Assembly: GCA_030426085.1 (NCBI GenBank)
Contig: JAUHYW010000045.1
Coordinates: 1 to 64,000, forward strand
Length of the DNA: 64,000 nt
From: a bacterium
GTDB lineage: Bacteria > Myxococcota_A > Bradymonadia > UBA7976 > UBA1532
Direction of reading: 5' to 3'
Part shown: one piece after another, positions 58,884 to 64,000 of the stretch
Layout of the letters: each line of letters begins with the position of its first letter
Numbering within the stretch: the first letter of the stretch is position 1
Program-made: the position numbers and the translations under genes
Notes under the pieces: model-generated
What the model saw: the letters and a program-made list of their open reading frames with translations, nothing else
What the model was told of the DNA's origin: nothing
The model's database searches: none

Positions 58884-61432
58884 GGCCCGGGATCCCCGCC
58901 CCGCTTCCCGCGGCTGCTGCCCCCGGGCGACGCGCCGGGCCCGCTGCCCGAGGCGCCGGTGCCGGCCGGGGCTTGATTGCGCTCGTGGATGTTGCTGCGG
59001 AACCAGCTCCGCCAGGTGCCGTTGCGCAGCAGCCGGCCGTGGTCGGCGTCGGTGACGCCCGACTTGCCGGCCTCTTCGTAGAACACGGTGTAGGCCTCGG
59101 CGAAGAACTCGGTCGGCGCGTACAGCGAGTAGTCGGCCACCCGCTGCCCGATGATCGACTCGTTGAAATACATGAAGTTGCGATACCAGAAGCTGGTGGT
59201 GAACGCTTTACCGCCGCCGCGATAGAAGGCCTGCGAGGCGGCGAAGAAGCCATCCCCCCGGCTCAGGCACGCCTCGGCGGCTTGAATGACCGGGATGTTG
59301 TTCGCCTGATACTGCATCACCGGGTGGGTCGCGGGCAGGTTCATGCTCGCGCCGTAGAGCGACCCCTTCTGATTGCTGACCGCGTCGACGATGGCGTCCT
59401 TGATCTGGGTCTTCTCCTCGTCGGTCAGCGGGGTCGCGGCGGACGTGCTCCACGGGTCGGGCATCGCCGAGACCCAGCCGTCGAAGTCCCCGGTCCACCA
59501 CCCGCCGATGCCCACGGTGAAGCCACGCACGGTGGCGGGCATGTTCTCGTCGATGCCGTGGGCGATCTCGTGGCGCACCGTCGCGTCGAGCCAGCTCACC
59601 TCCCGGGTGGCGCTGCCGTCGTCGGGGGCGACCTCGGTGCCGGCGCCGTAGACCGCCGTCGGGGCCCGGCTCAGGGTCCAGGTGGTGCCGCTGACGGCGT
59701 CGATGGTCAGCCCGCCGTCGGGGCCGCCCGCCGGGCCGATGCGGATGGTGGCCCCCTGCTCGATGCGGTCACCCTCGGCCACCTGGATGTCGGCGCTGCT
59801 GGTGCTCGTCGCGGCGGTCAGGGTCGTCGACACGCCGTACGTCGACCCGCCGTCCCCCGCGCCGGCCTGGGTGCCCACGATGAAGTTGCCGCCGCCCCAC
59901 GCAGCCCGGTTGCGCAGGCCCACGTCCTGCCCGCTCGTCGGGTCGATGAGCGAGTGATCGGACAGCGTGAGCCGATTCCAGAAGCCCGAGCGGGTGTCCT
60001 GATCGGGCAGCGCCTTGAGCTGCTCGTGCATGCGCTTGATGACCGGCAGCGGCCACTGGGACATCGTCGCCCCGTCCGACACGCCGATCTCGACCGCCCA
60101 GTAGGCCCGGAACGCGCGGATGACCTTGGGCGGATCGGTGCCCGCCGAGATGGCCCCGTCGAGCAGCGCCCGCTGGAGCGCGAGCGGGCCCACCGCCGCC
60201 AGCCGGGCGTCGCGCACCCCGTCGTCGGTGTCGTCCACCAGATCGAAGGCCCCCGGGCCGTCGTGCCCGCCGACCCACAGCCGCCGGGCCAGCAGGCCCC
60301 ACCAGCGGGTCTGCTCCTCGTCGGTGAGATCATCGAGCACGATCCCCACCAGCGCCGTGTCGGCGATGACCGACCGGACCTCGGCGATCGGCGCCGACGA
60401 GACCGAGCCGAACAGGTAGTCCTCGTCGGTGCCCATGCCCTCGACGGCCACCCGCAGCTTCTCGGCCAGCGGCAGGAAGGCCATCACCGCCCGCAGATCG
60501 TCGCCCGACAGCTCGTCCTTCAGGCGGGCGATCATGCCCGGGTTGTGGGCCAGGGCCCGGATCTCGGCCGGGCTCGCGCTGCGCAGCGCGCGCATGATGT
60601 AGTCTTCGTCGGTGCCGATCCCGTCCATCGCCAGGTTCAGCTTCATCGTCAGCGGCGCGTCGAGCAGGTAGAGCACCCGGGCCATCTCGCTGCCCGAGAG
60701 ATCGTCCCGCAGCGCCGCCATCAGGCGGGCGTCGTTGAGCACCGAGCGCCGCTCGGCGGGCGTGGCGTTGCGCAGCCCGTCGAAGATGGCGTCCTCGTCG
60801 GTGCCCAGGCCCTCGACCGCGTCGTAGAGGTCGCTCTTGAGGTCGAACTGCACCGCCTTGCGCTGCACCGCCGCGCCGCCCGAGCCGGCGGGGGCCTTCT
60901 CGTCGAGCAGGGCCTCGGCGCTCTGCCCGGCGACGACCTTGTCGGCGACGGCGTCCGCGTGCTTCTCGTAGGGGTCGCCGGCCTGCCCCACCCCGCCGGC
61001 GAGGTGCACCCCGGCCCGCTGCTGAACGACGTGGGCCGCCTCGTGGGCTGCGGTGTGCAGGTCGGGGCGCTCGCCGAAGGCGACCTTGTCCCCGGTGGCG
61101 TAGGCCGTCGCGCCGAGCTGATCGGCTGCCGCGCGGGCCGGGCCGCCGACCGCCGCTTGAACCCCGCTGACGTCGTGGCGCCCGAACGAAGCCTGGATCG
61201 CGTCCCCGTGAGGCAGCGGATCGGACGCGCCGGCCACCCCCTGCCCGGCGATGGCGTGCGCCCGGTCGGGATCGCTGTTCGACCCGCCGGCCCGCTGGAT
61301 GGCCCCCCGCACGTCGGCGCTCTGCGCCTTGCGGGCCACCCGCGACATGAGCTGGAGCCGGACGCCCGATGACTGCGCGGCGTCCTCGGATCCCCCCTCG
61401 ACCGGCGCCTTGTCGGCTTGGAAGTCCTGCAT
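58880..61432 (-). CDS. DUF4157 protein with annexin-like repeats and C-terminal metalloprotease-like domain
   Basis: 850 residues; GGAGG 5 nt before the ATG. DUF4157 domain at ~75-180 ([30 protein letters not shown] with HEAAH at 130-134, [16 protein letters not shown]). Then three ~62-residue annexin-like repeats between ~200 and 390, each with the G-(L/I/M)-GTDED signature ([39 protein letters not shown]) and an L..DLS/LSGDDL segment. A beta-rich part at ~540-610 precedes a second zinc-peptidase-like motif, [10 protein letters not shown] (HEIAH 621-625), with [15 protein letters not shown] near 772-786 that may supply the third ligand. It looks like a multidomain eCIS cargo toxin. Confidence 0.85.
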   Translation of the reverse strand: MQDFQADKAPVEGGSEDAAQSSGVRLQLMSRVARKAQSADVRGAIQRAGGSNSDPDRAHAIAGQGVAGASDPLPHGDAIQASFGRHDVSGVQAAVGGPARAAADQLGATAYATGDKVAFGERPDLHTAAHEAAHVVQQRAGVHLAGGVGQAGDPYEKHADAVADKVVAGQSAEALLDEKAPAGSGGAAVQRKAVQFDLKSDLYDAVEGLGTDEDAIFDGLRNATPAERRSVLNDARLMAALRDDLSGSEMARVLYLLDAPLTMKLNLAMDGIGTDEDYIMRALRSASPAEIRALAHNPGMIARLKDELSGDDLRAVMAFLPLAEKLRVAVEGMGTDEDYLFGSVSSAPIAEVRSVIADTALVGIVLDDLTDEEQTRWWGLLARRLWVGGHDGPGAFDLVDDTDDGVRDARLAAVGPLALQRALLDGAISAGTDPPKVIRAFRAYWAVEIGVSDGATMSQWPLPVIKRMHEQLKALPDQDTRSGFWNRLTLSDHSLIDPTSGQDVGLRNRAAWGGGNFIVGTQAGAGDGGSTYGVSTTLTAATSTSSADIQVAEGDRIEQGATIRIGPAGGPDGGLTIDAVSGTTWTLSRAPTAVYGAGTEVAPDDGSATREVSWLDATVRHEIAHGIDENMPATVRGFTVGIGGWWTGDFDGWVSAMPDPWSTSAATPLTDEEKTQIKDAIVDAVSNQKGSLYGASMNLPATHPVMQYQANNIPVIQAAEACLSRGDGFFAASQAFYRGGGKAFTTSFWYRNFMYFNESIIGQRVADYSLYAPTEFFAEAYTVFYEEAGKSGVTDADHGRLLRNGTWRSWFRSNIHERNQAPAGTGASGSGPGASPGGSSRGKRGGDPGP

Positions 61433-61529
61433 GTCATCCTCCGGGTCGGCCCATGCTAGCAGATCCGGATCGGGCGCAGCGCGAGAAGAAATGGAGATAT
61501 TCGTATCAGGGGAAGGCCCGACGAGGCCC

Positions 61530-62450
61530 TCAGCGGGCCGCGGCGAAGCCCTGCCCGACGAGGCCCTTCGCGATCAGCGGCTCGACCGTCTCTTTGTCGT
61601 GGGCCACGATCTGATGCACTTCGGGGTGTTGCCGCGCCAGGTCGTGCAGCGCGCGCAGCCAGTGGGCGGTGTTGTCGCCCAGCTCGCCCATCGCCCACTC
61701 CACCGCCCGGGGGCGGGTCGCCGGGCGGGCGATGTTGGCCAGATTCCAGGCGATGTCGCCCACCATCAAGAACTCGCTGTCATCCGCCAGCCGCACATAG
61801 ATCATCTGGCTGCCGAGCGTATGGCTCGGGGCCTCGATCAGCACCAGACCCCGGCGCAGCGCGTGGATCCCGGTGTAGTCCAGCGGCTTCACCCGTCCCC
61901 GGATGCGGGCGTCGACCCCGGTGAGGTAGGTGTCGGCCTCGACCTGCACCCGGGTGAGCACCGCCTTGTCGATCACATCATCGAAGTGGGGCGAGTTCGT
62001 CAGCCCGTTCATGTGGTCGAAGTGCTCGTGGGTGACGATGATCGCGTCGGCCACCCGCATCGCCTGCTGCATCTCGTCCCAGGCGGCGGCGTCCCAGGTC
62101 GCCTCGGGGAAGGTCTCGCCCATGCTCTCGGCGTCGTTGATCGGATCGACCACCACCGTGCGGCCGTCGGCCCAGCGGATCTCGAAGGCGTAGCCCCGCA
62201 TGTCGAAGTGCTCGCCGAACGCGCCGCCCTCGATGGCGGCCACCTGCGGCACCCGGTTGGTGGCCACCTGCAAGACCCGCAGCTCGATCGGGCGGGCGCC
62301 GGGCGGGCTGTCGGCCAGCGCCCGCCAGGCGTCGACGTCGATGGCGAAGCGCGACGTCTCGGGGATCGAGCGCGCCGAGAGGCCCACGAGCACGGCGGCG
62401 ACCACGAGGGCGAGCAGGACGCCGAGGCCGATGAGCAGCTTGCGCTTCAT
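61530..62450 (-). CDS. membrane-anchored MBL-fold metallohydrolase
   Basis: 306 residues from the ATG at 62448-62450, overlapping the isomerase stop (ATGA). An N-terminal helix ([20 protein letters not shown]) anchors or exports it. The metallo-beta-lactamase fold follows: [24 protein letters not shown] (HxHxDH), [15 protein letters not shown] with the next His, [10 protein letters not shown] with the metal-bridging Asp, and a final His in [12 protein letters not shown]. It is a zinc hydrolase of lactonase/quorum-quenching-like type by pattern, but the substrate is unknown. It is third in an operon with tdh and the DsbA-fold isomerase. Confidence 0.87.
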   Translation of the reverse strand: MKRKLLIGLGVLLALVVAAVLVGLSARSIPETSRFAIDVDAWRALADSPPGARPIELRVLQVATNRVPQVAAIEGGAFGEHFDMRGYAFEIRWADGRTVVVDPINDAESMGETFPEATWDAAAWDEMQQAMRVADAIIVTHEHFDHMNGLTNSPHFDDVIDKAVLTRVQVEADTYLTGVDARIRGRVKPLDYTGIHALRRGLVLIEAPSHTLGSQMIYVRLADDSEFLMVGDIAWNLANIARPATRPRAVEWAMGELGDNTAHWLRALHDLARQHPEVHQIVAHDKETVEPLIAKGLVGQGFAAAR

Positions 62451-63118
62451 GACGTGCTCCTGCGGCTGCCGGGCCGCACGGCGGCCGGCTTCAAGTCGAG
62501 CCAGGCCCGATCGAGCCCCGGCGGGGGCCCGGCCGCGCCGCCCAGGTGGGCGTCGAGGTCGACGAGGCTGTCGGTGCCCCAGAACAGCTCGCCGTCGACG
62601 ACCATCGAAGGCACCCCGAAGATGCCATCGGCGATGGCATCGGCCGTGCATTGCTTCAGCCGGGCCTTGACCGACGGATCCCGCCCCCCGGCCACCAGCC
62701 CCGGGCCGTCGAAGCCGGCGGCGGACAGCACCCCGGCGACCGCCTCCGGCTCGGCGAGGCCCGGCCCCCCGCCCCACACCGCCTCGAAGCAGGCGCCGAT
62801 CGCCGCCCGCTGCGCCTCGCCCTCGAGCTGGATCACCGCCCGCAGCGCGGCCAGCGGGTTGAAGGGATGGGCCGGCGGCGGCGAGACGTCGAGGCCCAGC
62901 CGGCGGGCCTTGCGCCACACATCGCGGAAGACATAGCGCCGCTTGGCGGGGATCTCGGCCGGCCCGAGCTGCCCGTGGGCGTCGAGCAGGGCGGCGAAGA
63001 GCACCGGGACCGGGATCAGCCGCCGCTCATGGCGCGCGGCGAGCGGGCCGATGCGGGCCCACGCCAGCCAGGCATAGGGCGAGATGAAGTCGAAGTAGAA
63101 CCGCACGCCATCGGCCAT
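62447..63118 (-). CDS. DsbA-fold 2-hydroxychromene-2-carboxylate isomerase-like protein
   Basis: 223 residues. The DsbA/GST-kappa fold is visible: VRFYFDFISPYAWLAWARIG with Ser at the active-site position, RRYVFRDVWRKARRLGL, PFNPLAALRAVIQLEGEA, and GIFGVPSMVVDGELFWGTDSL with the cis-Pro region. Family members use glutathione to isomerise 2-hydroxychromene-2-carboxylate in naphthalene breakdown, but many homologues have other substrates. It starts 3 nt after the tdh stop and overlaps the MBL gene, so all three are one operon. Confidence 0.88.
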   Translation of the reverse strand: MADGVRFYFDFISPYAWLAWARIGPLAARHERRLIPVPVLFAALLDAHGQLGPAEIPAKRRYVFRDVWRKARRLGLDVSPPPAHPFNPLAALRAVIQLEGEAQRAAIGACFEAVWGGGPGLAEPEAVAGVLSAAGFDGPGLVAGGRDPSVKARLKQCTADAIADGIFGVPSMVVDGELFWGTDSLVDLDAHLGGAAGPPPGLDRAWLDLKPAAVRPGSRRSTS

Positions 63119-63121
63119 CGC

Positions 63122-64000
63122 TCACCCCCAGTCGAGCACCACCTTGCCCGATTGCCCCGACGCCATCACCTCGAAGCCGTGCGCGTAATCGTCGATCGAC
63201 AGCTCGTGGGTCAGGATGGGCGACAGATCGAGCCCGCTCTGCACGAGCGTCTTCATCTTGTACCAGGTCTCGAACATCTCCCGGCCATAGATGCCCTTGA
63301 GCACCAGCCCCTTGAAGATGACCTGATCCCAGTCGATGGCGGTGTCGTTGGGCGGGATGCCCAGCAGCGCCACCCGCCCGCCGTGCATCATCGAGCCGAT
63401 GAGCTGGCGCAGGGCCGCCGCGCTGCCCGACATCTCGAGCCCCACATCGAAGCCCTCGTGCATGTCGAGCTGGCTCATGACCGCCCGGGGCTCGGTCCGG
63501 GTGACGTCGATGGCCAGCGAGGCGCCGAGCCTCTCGGCCAGGGCCAGCCGGGCGGGGTTGATGTCGGTGACGACCACGTTGCGGGCGCCGACGTGGCGGC
63601 AGATCGCGGCCGCCATGCAGCCGATGGGGCCGGCCCCGGTGATCAGAACGTCCTCGCCGACGAGGTCGAACGACAGCGCGGTGTGCACCGCGTTGCCGAA
63701 CGGGTCGAAGAACGCGGCGACCGCGTCGGGGATGTCGTCGGGCAGCTTGAAGGCGTTGAACGCGGGCAGCGACAGGTACTCGGCGAAGGCCCCCTGGCGG
63801 TTGACCCCGATGCCGACGGTGTTGGGGCACAGGTGGCGCCGGCCGGCCCGGCAGTTGCGGCACCAGCCGCAGGTGATGTGCCCCTCGCCGGTGACCCGGT
63901 CGCCGACCTCGAAGCCGCGGACGTGGCTGCCGACCTCTTCGACGACGCCCATGAACTCGTGCCCGATGACCATCGGCACCGGGATGGTGCGCTTCGACCA
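63122..64000 (-). CDS. tdh: L-threonine 3-dehydrogenase, 5' end cut by window
   Basis: The frame is open to the right edge (293 codons with the stop); the true start lies beyond 64000. It catalyses NAD-dependent oxidation of threonine to 2-amino-3-ketobutyrate. Zinc-binding medium-chain dehydrogenase signatures: [17 protein letters not shown], the structural-zinc cysteines in [31 protein letters not shown], and the NAD-binding [20 protein letters not shown]. Length and motifs match Tdh rather than other MDRs. Its usual partner kbl is not in the window and may lie beyond the edge. The downstream genes encode the isomerase and MBL hydrolase. Confidence 0.92.
   Translation of the reverse strand, partial: WSKRTIPVPMVIGHEFMGVVEEVGSHVRGFEVGDRVTGEGHITCGWCRNCRAGRRHLCPNTVGIGVNRQGAFAEYLSLPAFNAFKLPDDIPDAVAAFFDPFGNAVHTALSFDLVGEDVLITGAGPIGCMAAAICRHVGARNVVVTDINPARLALAERLGASLAIDVTRTEPRAVMSQLDMHEGFDVGLEMSGSAAALRQLIGSMMHGGRVALLGIPPNDTAIDWDQVIFKGLVLKGIYGREMFETWYKMKTLVQSGLDLSPILTHELSIDDYAHGFEVMASGQSGKVVLDWG

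Noticed and set aside
58862-61372. 836-codon rightward frame opposite the annexin-like DUF4157 gene
   Set aside because: Shadow frame with Arg/Gly/Val bias; the minus strand carries clear HEAAH, GTDED and HEIAH motifs.
61517-61567. 15-bp direct repeat GCCCGACGAGGCCCT at the 3' end of the MBL gene
   Set aside because: Two copies only, 36 bp apart, one coding and one over the stop; too little to call a mobile-element footprint or attachment site.

Overview
The window is very GC-rich (I estimate about 70%) and densely coded on both strands. It has no rRNA, tRNA, insertion sequence or CRISPR array that I can recognise. The gene content suggests a Myxococcota-type (deltaproteobacterial) chromosome: many secreted lipoproteins with Asp/Ala/Pro-rich or (Glu-Gly)n linkers, Hanks-type Ser/Thr kinases, thrombospondin type 3 (TSP3) proteins, a bacterial fibrinogen-like protein and a lysyl-oxidase-like protein. 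The taxonomic call is inference from this flavour, not from a marker gene.

Layout. 1-9.3 kb: a leftward set (winged-helix-type regulator, Cys-rich lipoprotein, J-domain protein cut by the window edge), then a divergent 11-heme lipoprotein, a membrane Ser/Thr kinase, a lipoprotein and a helical protein. 9.34-10.0 kb: the only long non-coding stretch, filled by two abutting arrays of palindrome-bearing repeats phased at 42-44 bp. 10-17.5 kb: a tail-anchored kinase translationally coupled to a membrane PAS protein, an OmpA/TSP3 porin-like protein, a lipoprotein, a DUF429 protein and a YheU homologue. 17.5-25.2 kb: a two-gene operon encoding a 1424-residue TSP3 lipoprotein and a collagen-like/Cys-repeat/fibrinogen-like protein. 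25-30 kb: housekeeping genes (acyl-CoA thioesterase, DnaJ-like chaperone, an E1-alpha dehydrogenase subunit without its beta partner, chorismate synthase). 30-41 kb: lysyl-oxidase-like protein, alpha/beta hydrolase, cytochrome-like lipoprotein, YhhN, Spy/CpxP-like protein, a kinase-fold phosphotransferase, a tandem ABM-domain protein divergent from a GlxA-type regulator, and a YHYH-domain lipoprotein with a (Glu-Gly)27 tract.

41-49 kb: TonB-dependent receptor, a ParA-like ATPase overlapping a gene for a basic-tailed DUF697 membrane protein, a Cys-rich lipoprotein and membrane proteins. 49.3-52.5 kb: a DUF4157 (eCIS-associated) protein translationally coupled to a PLP-enzyme-like protein. 52.5-57 kb: D-aminoacylase-type amidohydrolase, 3-hydroxyisobutyrate-dehydrogenase-like enzyme, membrane protein, two-domain VOC protein. 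57-64 kb: lipoproteins, a second DUF4157 protein carrying annexin-like repeats and a second HExxH metalloprotease-like domain, then a leftward operon of threonine dehydrogenase (cut by the edge), a DsbA-fold isomerase and an MBL-fold hydrolase.

Taken together the region is rich in cell-surface and secreted functions: extracellular-matrix-like proteins, c-type cytochromes, outer-membrane proteins and two candidate contractile-injection-system cargo proteins. No injection-system structural genes are present in the window. The most novel items are the phased palindrome array at 9.4-10.0 kb, the annexin-like/metalloprotease DUF4157 protein, the DUF4157-PLP enzyme pair and the TSP3/collagen/fibrinogen operon.
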